DNA from: Bacteroidota bacterium | GTDB lineage: Bacteria; Bacteroidota; Bacteroidia; Sphingobacteriales; Sphingobacteriaceae | Direction of reading: 5' to 3' | Assembly (NCBI GenBank): GCA_023450085.1 | Contig: JAEXHI010000015.1 | Coordinates: 1 to 64,000 of the forward strand | DNA length: 64,000 nt | Shown here: positions 54,856-62,534 of the stretch, in pieces | How the letters are laid out: each line of letters opens with the position of its first letter | Numbering within the stretch: the first letter of the stretch is position 1 | Made by a program: the position numbers and the translations under genes | Notes under the pieces: model-generated | The model's database searches: none | What the model was told of the DNA's origin: nothing | The model's input: only the letters and a program-made list of their open reading frames with translations

Positions 54856-55362
54856 ATGAAAATCACTTCTAACACGGTAGTTTCTCTTACTTACGAGCTA
54901 CATACCACTACTCCAGAGGGTAACCAAGTTTTTGTAGAAAAAGCTACTGAAGAAAATCCACTTGTATTTTTGTACGGTGTGGGAATGATGTTGCCTAAAT
55001 TTGAAGAGCACTTAACAGGTTTATCTGTTGGTGATGAATATAGTTTTGAACTTGAGCCAGCTGATGGTTACGGTGAAATTGATCCAGGAGCTCATGTTGA
55101 TTTGCCTGTAGGCATGTTTAAAGAAGGTGGTGCTGAATTGCCGAATGTAGGTGATGTAATTCCTTTGCAAGATAACCAAGGAAATCAATTTCGTGCTGGG
55201 GTAACTGCCGTAGGTGAGGAGATTGTATCTGTAGATTTAAACCACCCAATGGCTGGTAAAAACTTAATTTTTGCTGGTAAAATTTTAACAGTAAGAGAAG
55301 CAACTGCTGATGAATTGGCTCATGGACACGCTCATGGTGCTGATGGTCACTCAGGTCACTAG
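54856..55362 (+). CDS. slyD: SlyD-type FKBP peptidyl-prolyl isomerase
   Basis: A 168-residue prolyl isomerase/chaperone. FKBP core with VVSLTYELHT, PLVFLYGVGMMLPKFEEHLTGLSVGDEYSF, the insert-in-flap region (about 75-125), and DLNHPMAGKNLIF. The C-terminal tail HGHAHGADGHSGH binds nickel or other metals in SlyD proteins. Proteins like this help hydrogenase or metal-enzyme folding in some bacteria, but no such genes are near. Confidence 0.92.
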   Translation: MKITSNTVVSLTYELHTTTPEGNQVFVEKATEENPLVFLYGVGMMLPKFEEHLTGLSVGDEYSFELEPADGYGEIDPGAHVDLPVGMFKEGGAELPNVGDVIPLQDNQGNQFRAGVTAVGEEIVSVDLNHPMAGKNLIFAGKILTVREATADELAHGHAHGADGHSGH

Positions 55363-55386
55363 TTGATAATTCTTCGGAATAATATG

Positions 55387-55423
55387 AAAAAATCCCTAGG
55401 TGTTTTACCTAGGGATTTTTTTA
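55387..55423 (+). terminator. rho-independent terminator of slyD
   Basis: AATCCCTAGGT pairs with ACCTAGGGATT over TTTT, followed by T-run. Its sequence, including TTTTATGTAG downstream, recurs at 55712-55749. Confidence 0.9.
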
Positions 55424-55435
55424 TGTAGCTATTTC

Positions 55436-55513
55436 CGTCACTGCGAGGTACGAAGCAATCCTAAAGCGAAAGGTAATAACCCACAGAGAGTTGCTTCGTA
55501 CCTCGCAATGACG
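55436..55513. repeat. palindromic element CGTCAYTGCGAGG
   Basis: Arms 55436-55458 and 55491-55513, 23 bp with one mismatch. The close sibling at 56365-56453 has 25-bp arms with one mismatch. Confidence 0.85.
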
Positions 55514-55546
55514 ACAAATCTTTGGGCTTCTTCTTTTAATCTTGCT

Positions 55547-55653
55547 GTCATTTCGATCCCAAACTTTCGGGAGAGAAATCTCAAATTGTTAGGAGCTAGA
55601 TTTTACTTCGTAGCTGCTGCACGGTCTCGGCGCTACGCTTTCCTTGAAATGAC
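55547..55653. repeat. palindromic element GTCATTTCGA...TGAAATGAC
   Basis: Outer arms GTCATTTCGA and TTGAAATGAC, inner GAGAAATCTC. Same family as 15101-15170. Confidence 0.65.
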
Positions 55654-55756
55654 GGGACGGATTGTACTTTGAAACGGCGGAAAGAGGTTCCTCGGAATGA
55701 CAAAAACAAAGAATCCCTAGGTGTTTTGCCTAGGGATTTTTTTATGTAGTCAAGTT

Positions 55757-55877
55757 CGTCATCTCGACCTTGTGGAGAGATCTTTGGACTTGGTTTTTAT
55801 TTAGGAAATTTTGTGCTAGATGTTAGATTTCTCACATACGTTCGAAATGACGGGACGGACTGTACCTCGCAATGACG
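55757..55877. repeat. palindromic element CGTCATCTCGA...TTCGAAATGACG plus half-element
   Basis: Outer arms 55757-55768 and 55841-55852, followed by TACCTCGCAATGACG, which is the right arm of a CGTCATTGCGAGG element without its left arm. It lies just before the end of the convergent DUF3299 gene. Confidence 0.6.
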
Positions 55878-55885
55878 CTAAAAAC

Positions 55886-56335
55886 TTACTTCACTACTTT
55901 CCCGTTGATCAATGCAATAGGAGAGGCATCCAGTGCATTGGCAGTGCTTAACTTTAAGGTGCCTCGTACTTTAATGGTTTGATAGGTGAACTTAGTAGGT
56001 TCTGTTAATTGAACTTCAACCATGATAGGTACACCATTTTTGCCGCAATAAAAACACTGGTTAATAGGTAGCGTAGATAGCATGAATTTGGTTTGCTTCA
56101 TTCCATCTTTAATAGGAACAATATAGCCTTCCAACTCAAAAGGTTTACCAGCTCTTTTTTTAATGTCATTATTGAAGATGGCGTACATTTCGCTATCGTC
56201 TTTGGCCATTTTAAATTCTACATCACCAATTACGTCCCAGTTGGCCGAAACGATTTGATCACTTGGGTCGTGTTGTGCTTTCGCATTAAAGGCAAATCCA
56301 ATAAATAATAAAAATATAAAACCTAATTTTTTCAT
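55886..56335 (-). CDS. DUF3299 family secreted protein
   Basis: A 149-residue precursor. Signal peptide to about residue 20 (ending AKAQ). Then the DUF3299 pattern: KPFELEGYIVPI, LPINQCFYCGKNGVPIMVEV (a CxxC pair) and KVRGTLKL. The family has no known structure-based role, but members often accompany ABC transporters with His-rich loops. It lies 132 bases downstream of such a transporter on the same strand, with a palindromic element between them. Confidence 0.75.
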   Translation of the reverse strand: MKKLGFIFLLFIGFAFNAKAQHDPSDQIVSANWDVIGDVEFKMAKDDSEMYAIFNNDIKKRAGKPFELEGYIVPIKDGMKQTKFMLSTLPINQCFYCGKNGVPIMVEVQLTEPTKFTYQTIKVRGTLKLSTANALDASPIALINGKVVK

Positions 56336-56364
56336 GTTGTGTGTTTTGTTTTTTAACCAATGTC

Positions 56365-56453
56365 CGTCATTGCGAGGAACGAAGCAATCCTAAAGCGAGT
56401 TTAAGTTATTAACTTTTAAATGTTGTAAGATTGCTTCGTGCCTCGCAATGACG
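56365..56453. repeat. palindromic element CGTCATTGCGAGG
   Basis: Arms 56365-56389 and 56429-56453, 25 bp with one mismatch. Between the ABC permease and the DUF3299 gene. Confidence 0.85.
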
Positions 56454-56467
56454 ATGTTGTTTATATA

Positions 56468-57688
56468 TTAATTCTTTGCTAAAATTTTCGATATGTTCGA
56501 ACGGTAGGCCTGTACTGCTGGAATAACTGCTGCTACTACACCTATGGCTAAGCCAGCCGCTAGTAAATAAAATTCTTCCTTGATAAAGATCAGACCGTTC
56601 ATTTTTGCTTGGCTACTTTCTTGGTAGTTGCTAATTAGTTGTAAAATGCCATGGCCTAATGCTATTCCAATTATTGTGCCTATTAGGGTCAAAATTAAAC
56701 CTTCTAATATGATTAACGAAAAAAGTTTACCTTTTGAGGCACCCAAGGTTCGCATAATGGCTAAATCGTAACTTCTTTCTTTTAGTGAGTTGTATAAATT
56801 CACAAATACACTAATGGCCGCAATAAGCATAATTAACACCGCAAACCATTGTAAAGTATCTACCCCAACTCCAATTAAAGAAAACAGTCTGGTGCTTTCT
56901 TGAGCTGGACTCGCCGCTTGCATATTGGTAGTTTGATTCACCATTTGAGGGAACATGGCTACTGCCATTGGTGAACGATATTGAATTAGCAAAGAAGTAA
57001 ACTCTCTGTCTTCATCATGACTGTGGTCAGCTTCTGCGGCGTGGTCATGACCTTCTTCATGGCGCTCTCCTTCATCTCCATGCATTTTCCAAACACTACC
57101 AATGGCTGTTAAAATCAAATTATCGGTTACATTTTGCTGTGGTGCCAAAATACCCACTACTTTATAAGCGTGGTCTTTGTGTTCGTCCTTCATTTCGGTT
57201 AAGCCATGGCCACCAAAAAAAGTATCACCTACTTTTAAGTTTTGTTCTTTGGCTACATTAGCGCCAATGGTGGCTTCTAAATCCGCTTTCCAAAAGGTTC
57301 CGCTTTGTACTTTTAAGCCATAAAGACCAATGTAAGTGCTATCGGTTCCTACAATGCGCACACCGTTATAATTGTCGCCCAAGGCCAAAGGTACCGCCCG
57401 TTTTACAAAGGGATTACGCATGAGTTTTTTCGCCTCATTCATTGGGATATTGCCCGTAGGGAAGTCAATGTAATAAATACTGCTCAAAATCAATTGTAAC
57501 GGACTGCCTTTTGCACCAACTACTAGGTCAATGTCTTTCGAGTTTTTTGCTAGTTTATCTTCAATTTGGGTAGAAGCAAGTAACAGTACCGTTAAAATTC
57601 CTGTACCAAAAGCAATCAGCAAAATATTGAGTGCCGCATTTAATGGTTTTGACCAAATGTTTTTCCAGCTAATTTTAAATGGGCTCAT
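56468..57688 (-). CDS. FtsX-like ABC transporter permease with His-rich periplasmic loop
   Basis: A 406-residue membrane protein with four helices (one N-terminal, three C-terminal) and a large extracytoplasmic MacB-like domain. Between about residues 205 and 232 is a His/Glu/Asp-rich loop with about 7 histidines (HEEGHDHA, HSHDED) suited to zinc or another metal. It pairs with the ATPase immediately upstream (4-base overlap, 57685-57688), so the two form one transporter. Confidence 0.88.
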   Translation of the reverse strand: MSPFKISWKNIWSKPLNAALNILLIAFGTGILTVLLLASTQIEDKLAKNSKDIDLVVGAKGSPLQLILSSIYYIDFPTGNIPMNEAKKLMRNPFVKRAVPLALGDNYNGVRIVGTDSTYIGLYGLKVQSGTFWKADLEATIGANVAKEQNLKVGDTFFGGHGLTEMKDEHKDHAYKVVGILAPQQNVTDNLILTAIGSVWKMHGDEGERHEEGHDHAAEADHSHDEDREFTSLLIQYRSPMAVAMFPQMVNQTTNMQAASPAQESTRLFSLIGVGVDTLQWFAVLIMLIAAISVFVNLYNSLKERSYDLAIMRTLGASKGKLFSLIILEGLILTLIGTIIGIALGHGILQLISNYQESSQAKMNGLIFIKEEFYLLAAGLAIGVVAAVIPAVQAYRSNISKILAKN

Positions 57689-58314
57689 GATAAAGTATAG
57701 GTAAGGGTAAACGCATCTTTAACTCTTTTATCGTGTGTGGCCACTACCAAAGTTGCTTGGTTCAATGCCGATTGCTCTTTCAGTAAGGCCAATACCGCTT
57801 CGGCATTTTGGTCATCTAAACTAGAGGTTGGCTCATCGGCAATAAGCAAGGTAGGTTTGTTAATTACCGCACGAGCGATGGTGACCCTTTGTAATTGTCC
57901 TTGGCTCAGTTCCTGTGGATAAGCATTTTTCTTGGCCAACATATTCAAGGAGTCCAATACTTCTTCTACGCGTTTCTTATTGTTAGGTAAGCCCGCAAAA
58001 CTTTGGGCAAGCAATAGGTTTTCGGTAATGTTTAAGCTTTTAATGAGGTGTGGCTTTTGAAACACGATGCCAATTTGCTGTCCTCTAAAGGCATCTAATT
58101 TTTTAGAAGAAAGAGAATAAAGGTCGGTTTCGCCAATTTTTACCTTGCCATTGGAGGGCTTAAGCAAACCTGTTAAGATATGTAGTAAGGTGGTTTTGCC
58201 ACTTCCCGATTGGCCTAAAAGGAGCCATTGCTCACCATTGTTCACCTGCCAATCTGCAAATTGCAGTTCGTGACCAGAGGTGTATTGATGAGAAACAGAT
58301 TGAATGGAAATCAT
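57685..58314 (-). CDS. LolD-like ABC transporter ATP-binding protein
   Basis: A 209-residue ATPase. Walker A GQSGSGKTT, signature LSQGQLQRVTIARA, Walker B LLIADEPTSSLDD and the His switch VVATHD are all intact. It is the first gene of the unit with the FtsX-like permease. A TATTTTTG box (58340-58333, reverse strand) lies just upstream and could be its -7 element. Confidence 0.9.
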   Translation of the reverse strand: MISIQSVSHQYTSGHELQFADWQVNNGEQWLLLGQSGSGKTTLLHILTGLLKPSNGKVKIGETDLYSLSSKKLDAFRGQQIGIVFQKPHLIKSLNITENLLLAQSFAGLPNNKKRVEEVLDSLNMLAKKNAYPQELSQGQLQRVTIARAVINKPTLLIADEPTSSLDDQNAEAVLALLKEQSALNQATLVVATHDKRVKDAFTLTYTLS

Positions 58315-58332
58315 AAGCTTTGCTGTATGTTA

Positions 58333-58340
58333 CAAAAATA
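58333..58340 (-). promoter_or_regulatory. candidate -7 box TATTTTTG
   Basis: Matches TAnnTTTG on the reverse strand, 19 bases before the ATPase start codon. A TTTG at 58355-58352 is only 11 bases away, shorter than the usual spacing. Confidence 0.35.
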
Positions 58341-58460
58341 GAATAAGTGACCAAATCATTACCTATTGATATGTAAAGTAATTGCTACTGCAAAGTAGTT
58401 GTGTGGCTTGCAATTTACATTTTTTAAAGCATTGAATTTTTTGTATAGGTATTGCAAACT

Positions 58461-58614
58461 AAACCCGATGGGAGCGGGAAATACTTTTTGTTGTCACTAC
58501 CTTTCCTTAGTTGTCACGCTGAGTTTATCGAAGCGTATTTGCCGATGTAACAGATCCTTCGACAAGCTCAGTTGACAGGAGTTGCAACAAAAAGATTGAA
58601 GCGTACAGCGGGAC
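58461..58614. repeat. composite nested palindromic intergenic element, second copy
   Basis: AAACCCGATGGGAGCGGGAA...TACTTTTTG pairs with CAAAAAGATTGAAGCG...CGGGACTT, enclosing GTCACGCTGAGTTTATCGAAGCG and CAGATCCTTCGACAAGCTCAG. The same order of parts occurs at 10675-10824. It occupies the 557-base gap between the divergent ABC ATPase and GH31 genes. Confidence 0.7.
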
Positions 58615-58754
58615 TTCCTTTAGATAGTAGCAACCAATTGCTTTTCAGGAAAATAAAAACCAGTTGATTTCAATTTTTTCTCTTGTTTGGTGTTAGCTAT
58701 GCGGTAATACATGAAGTTTTTGCGGCTACTTGGTGTAAACTTAACACAGTATTA

Positions 58755-58785
58755 TTTGGCTTAAAAGGTAATTATTTTATATTTA
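58755..58785 (+). promoter_or_regulatory. promoter TTTG-N19-TATATTTA for the alpha-glucosidase gene
   Basis: TTTG at 58755-58758 and TATATTTA at 58778-58785 with the canonical 19-base spacer; the last position is A instead of G. Transcription would give a leader of about 80 bases. Confidence 0.5.
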
Positions 58786-58871
58786 CAATATCTATCAACA
58801 TCTCGAGAGAACAATTTTTTAGAGCAATACCAACTGTTTGAAATGATAACAGGCGTAACGAGCAAAACAAT

Positions 58872-61343
58872 ATGGAAGAAGATTTAAACAAGGACTTTGA
58901 AATTTCGGAAATCAACCATAACGGACAGTTAGAAGAAGAAACCGTACAGCATTTAAATAACCCTGTAACCAATTTACAAGCCATCGTAAAACAATACCTC
59001 ACCTCGGTAAAGAGTGTAAAAAAGGAAGGTAACAAGTTTTATTTTTCTGATGGTGAGGCGGTAGTAGAAATTAGAGTGGTAAGCGACGAGACCATTAGGG
59101 TTCGTTTGGCGCCACATGGTGTTTTCCTGGCTGATTTCTCGTATGCAGTAGAAGAAGTGGATCAAAAAGTGACCACTTTTAGGTTACAGGATACTCCTGA
59201 TGCCTATTTGATTGAAACTAATACCATTACCTGTAGGGTAAGCAAAGCTGATTTCCTGATTTCGTTTATAGATAACATTACAGGAATTGTAACCAGTAGT
59301 GATGCTTCGCCAATGCACTGGGAAGAAAACGTAGAGTTTGGTGGTTATTATGTTTTTGCAACTAAGCAATGCCATCCAGAGGAGAATTTCTTTGGTTTGG
59401 GTGATAAATCGGGTAATTTGAACCTGCGTGGTAGAAAGTTTGTGAACTGGAATACCGATGCTTATTCTTATGGTTGGGATCAGGATCCTTTGTACCGTAC
59501 CATTCCATTTTACTTGGGGATTAATCAAGGCGAAACTTACGGCATTTTCTTCGATAATACTTTTAAGTCTTATTTTGATTTTGGAAGAGAAGACAATTCT
59601 AAAACTAGCTTTTGGGCTGATGGTGGTGAATTGCAATACTATTATATCCACGGTCCGCACATGATGGATGTAGTGAAACGCTACCAATCGTTAACTGGAA
59701 CACATCAAATGCCGCCTCAATGGGCTATTGGTTATCATCAATGTCGTTGGAGCTATTATCCAGAAAGTAAGGTACGTGAAATTGTAGATGGGTTTAGGTC
59801 ACAACAAATTCCGTGCGATGCCATTTATTTGGACATTGACTATATGGATGGTTACCGTTGCTTTACCTGGAATAAAAAATACTTCCCAGATCCTAAGAAA
59901 ATGATCAAGGATTTGGCCAATGTGGGCATGAAAACCGTGGTAATGATTGACCCCGGAATTAAAGTGGACGATAATTATTGGGTGTTTAAGGAAGGAAAGG
60001 AAAAGAATTATTTCTGTCGCCGAAGTGATGACTACTTTATGGAGGGTCATGTGTGGCCAGGCCGTTGCCAATTTCCTGATTTTACCAATCCTGAAGTTAG
60101 AGAATGGTGGGGTGGTTTATATAAGGAATTGGTAGATATGGGTGTGGCTGGATTTTGGAACGATATGAACGAACCAGCGGTGTTTGGTTCGGGTACTTTT
60201 CCAAATGATGTAAGACATAACTACGATGGTTACAGAGGTTCGCACCGTAAGGCACATAATGTTTATGGTATGCAAATGGTACGCTCTACGTATGAAGGGT
60301 TGAAGAAATTACAACGTAATAAACGTCCTTTTACCATTACCAGAGCAGGTTATTCGGGTATGCAACGTTATGCATCGGTTTGGACAGGGGATAACGTAGC
60401 TACTTGGGAACATCTTAAAATTGCCAATATCCAATGTCAACGCATGTCTATTTCTGGTGTGCCATTTTGCGGTACCGATATTGGTGGTTTTAGTGGCGAG
60501 CCTGATGGTGAATTGTTTACCCGTTGGATTCAATTAGGTGTATTTTCGCCGTTTATGCGTGCCCACTCGGCAGGTGATACTCGCGAGCGTGAGCCTTGGA
60601 GCTTTGGAGAGCCTTTTACCAGCGTGAACCGTAAATTTATTGAGTTACGCTATAAATTGATGCCATATATCTATTCGGTATTTTGGGAACACCACCGTTA
60701 TGGTTTCCCAATTTTAAGGCCGTTGGCGATGTTGGAGCAAGAAATTTTGTCTAACCACTTCCGTCAAGATGAATTTACTTTTGGCGATAAGATTTTAGTT
60801 TGTCCGGTGTTGGAACAAGGTGCTACTTCACGCCGCATTTACTTGCCAAAAGGTAAATGGTTTAACTATTGGACCCTTGAACTATTGGAAGGTGGAAGCG
60901 AGTATGTGGTAGATACGCCTTTGGATACCATGCCTTTGTTTGTAAGGGCAGGAACGGTAATGCCAGAGTATCCGGTAATGCAGTACGTTGGGGAGAAAAC
61001 AATAGATGAGGTTTGGTTGAACGTTTACTATTCAGATTATGAAGTGAACTCGTTCATGTACGAAGATCATGGCGATACTTTTGCTTATGAGCAGGATATT
61101 TATTTGGAGAAGAAGTTTAACGCGAAAGGAAACGATAGTAGCTTTACCATCGAACAAACCATTGATGGTTTATATACGCCAAATTATGAACTCTACGATT
61201 TTCGTGTGATAGCCTTGCCATTTAAGGTAGGTAAGGTTTGGGTTGATGATAGGGAGGTAACCGATTTTGTAGTCAACGATCGTGGAATATTGAGGTTTAA
61301 ATCGAATAAAAACTTCTCAAAAATTAAGATCATTAAAGGATAA
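58872..61343 (+). CDS. GH31 family alpha-glucosidase
   Basis: Hydrolyses alpha-glucosidic bonds. The 823-residue product has no clear signal peptide, so it is likely cytoplasmic, and it has an acidic N-terminal extension (1-35) before the usual beta-sandwich. In the barrel, DAIYLDIDYMDGYRCFTW and GFWNDMNEP (nucleophile Asp near 429) are the GH31 signature. GTDIGGFSGEPDGELFTRWIQLGVFSPFMRAHS follows with the acid/base region. Downstream are an ABC ATPase unit and glgB, so a link to glycogen or maltodextrin use is plausible. Confidence 0.92.
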   Translation: MEEDLNKDFEISEINHNGQLEEETVQHLNNPVTNLQAIVKQYLTSVKSVKKEGNKFYFSDGEAVVEIRVVSDETIRVRLAPHGVFLADFSYAVEEVDQKVTTFRLQDTPDAYLIETNTITCRVSKADFLISFIDNITGIVTSSDASPMHWEENVEFGGYYVFATKQCHPEENFFGLGDKSGNLNLRGRKFVNWNTDAYSYGWDQDPLYRTIPFYLGINQGETYGIFFDNTFKSYFDFGREDNSKTSFWADGGELQYYYIHGPHMMDVVKRYQSLTGTHQMPPQWAIGYHQCRWSYYPESKVREIVDGFRSQQIPCDAIYLDIDYMDGYRCFTWNKKYFPDPKKMIKDLANVGMKTVVMIDPGIKVDDNYWVFKEGKEKNYFCRRSDDYFMEGHVWPGRCQFPDFTNPEVREWWGGLYKELVDMGVAGFWNDMNEPAVFGSGTFPNDVRHNYDGYRGSHRKAHNVYGMQMVRSTYEGLKKLQRNKRPFTITRAGYSGMQRYASVWTGDNVATWEHLKIANIQCQRMSISGVPFCGTDIGGFSGEPDGELFTRWIQLGVFSPFMRAHSAGDTREREPWSFGEPFTSVNRKFIELRYKLMPYIYSVFWEHHRYGFPILRPLAMLEQEILSNHFRQDEFTFGDKILVCPVLEQGATSRRIYLPKGKWFNYWTLELLEGGSEYVVDTPLDTMPLFVRAGTVMPEYPVMQYVGEKTIDEVWLNVYYSDYEVNSFMYEDHGDTFAYEQDIYLEKKFNAKGNDSSFTIEQTIDGLYTPNYELYDFRVIALPFKVGKVWVDDREVTDFVVNDRGILRFKSNKNFSKIKIIKG

Positions 61344-61350
61344 TTTTTTT

Positions 61351-61382
61351 GCCCTACGAAGCTTTTTAAGCTTTGTAGGGTT
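61351..61382 (+). terminator. possible terminator after the GH31 gene
   Basis: CCCTACGAAGCTT (61352-61364) pairs with AAGCTTTGTAGGG (61368-61380) with one G-U pair. Only a weak T-tract follows. Confidence 0.5.
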
Positions 61383-61484
61383 ATTCTAAATCGTATAATT
61401 ACGACATGTATTTTAATTCAGAGGGTAACTTTTACCGATTTATCAGTAGAGAAGACCGTAAAGCAGCTACGAGGTAAATCTCAA

Positions 61485-61513
61485 AAACTATATGTTAGAT
61501 TTCTCCTAACGTC
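61485..61513. repeat. partial GTCATTTCGA-family element
   Basis: TGTTAGATTTCTCCTAACG...CGAAATGACGG matches the right arms of 15101-15170 and 55757-55852 without a full left arm. It is directly before the small membrane protein gene. Confidence 0.5.
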
Positions 61514-61541
61514 GAAATGACGGAAAAAATAAAAAATTGGA

Positions 61542-61865
61542 ATGTATCAAAAGCTAAAAATTCTGTATTTGCATCATTTCAAATTAGTATTTGTATTAAA
61601 CTTTTGTCTAAGTCTATTTTTCCTCCATTTATTTTATTTAAAAGGTTTTGATAAGGTCAATTTATATAACCTTGCTATCGCCTTTAAATTGTTGGGGTAT
61701 GCTACTACAGTAGGGATAGAGAAACTTTTCTTTGGCTATCGGATTTTCTATTATTATAATCTGAATATGAGCTATAGGAGGGTTTTAGGTTATTTCTTTT
61801 TGCTAGATACTTTTCTATTTGCTTTGTTATTAATTTTTTGTTGGCTATGGCAGAACTTCATGTAG
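61542..61865 (+). CDS. small membrane protein coupled to an ABC ATPase
   Basis: A 107-residue hydrophobic protein. Helices at about 14-33 and 82-103 are clear, and one at 42-58 is weaker. The segment YYYNLNMSYRRVLGYFFLLDTFLF resembles the coupling region plus following helix of ABC-2 permeases, suggesting a reduced permease. It overlaps the downstream ATPase gene by 19 bases. No family is recognised with confidence, and this is only about a third of the size of a normal permease. Confidence 0.6.
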   Translation: MYQKLKILYLHHFKLVFVLNFCLSLFFLHLFYLKGFDKVNLYNLAIAFKLLGYATTVGIEKLFFGYRIFYYYNLNMSYRRVLGYFFLLDTFLFALLLIFCWLWQNFM

Positions 61866-62506
61866 ACAGTGTAGCTCATAGTTTTGGCAGGCATAGCGTA
61901 TTAAATAACGTATATGTAAAATGTGGCGTAGGAGAAATAGTTGGGATACTTGGCCGTAATGGAAGCGGTAAATCAACCTTGTTAAAAATTATTTTTGGAA
62001 GCATTAAGCCGAATTATCAATTCATTAGAATTGATGATGAACGGGTTCAAAAAGGTTACTTAACACATAAGTTAGCTTATTTGCCGCAAGGTTATTTTTT
62101 ACCAAAATACCTGAACTTGGAACTTTTGGTCAATCTGTATGTTAACAAATATAAGAAGCAACTGCTTGCCATCGATCTATTTAAAGAAAATAGGAGAATG
62201 AGCATAGGTGATTTATCAGGAGGAAATAGAAGATTAGCAGAAGCTTTATTGATGATTTACAGTGATGCTAAATATATTTTGTTGGATGAGCCCTTCTCGC
62301 AATTAGCACCTTTAATTTGCCAGCAACTTAAACACCATATTCAGGAGCTTTTACCGGAAAAAGGCTTTCTGATAACCGATCATGATTACCAGCAAATTCT
62401 GGATGTATCCTCAAGAATAGTACTTATCCATAATGGATGTAATTATGATATTAACGATACAGATGACCTGATTTTACATGGTTATTTGCCTGCTCATTTC
62501 ATATAA
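61847..62506 (+). CDS. ABC transporter ATP-binding protein
   Basis: A 219-residue ATPase from ATG 61847 (MAELHVDSVAHSFG), preferred over two in-frame TTGs just upstream. Walker A GRNGSGKST, signature LSGGNRRLAEA, Walker B YILLDEPFSQLAP and the His switch ITDHD are present. The signature and DEPFS resemble LptB-type and antibiotic-exporter ATPases. The partner is probably the small membrane protein encoded in the overlapping gene. No other permease follows; glgB starts 28 bases later. Confidence 0.85.
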   Translation: MAELHVDSVAHSFGRHSVLNNVYVKCGVGEIVGILGRNGSGKSTLLKIIFGSIKPNYQFIRIDDERVQKGYLTHKLAYLPQGYFLPKYLNLELLVNLYVNKYKKQLLAIDLFKENRRMSIGDLSGGNRRLAEALLMIYSDAKYILLDEPFSQLAPLICQQLKHHIQELLPEKGFLITDHDYQQILDVSSRIVLIHNGCNYDINDTDDLILHGYLPAHFI

Positions 62507-62534
62507 TCTCACCTTAAATCGATAGCTTTATAAT

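Larger units (their letters stand above)
55391..55749. repeat. duplicated terminator unit flanking palindromic elements
   Basis: The 38-base unit at 55391-55428 (AATCCCTAGG...ATGTAG) is repeated at 55712-55749 with one difference. The 283 bases between the units hold a 23-bp-arm palindrome (55436-55513), a second (55547-55653) and a half-element (55684-55702). A third palindrome starts at 55757. No gene is present from 55363 to 55885; the open frame inside is made of repeats. Confidence 0.85.

Noticed and set aside
55400..55672. 90-residue open frame downstream of slyD
   Set aside because: It is built from the terminator and palindromic repeats; such spurious frames appear wherever these elements lie.
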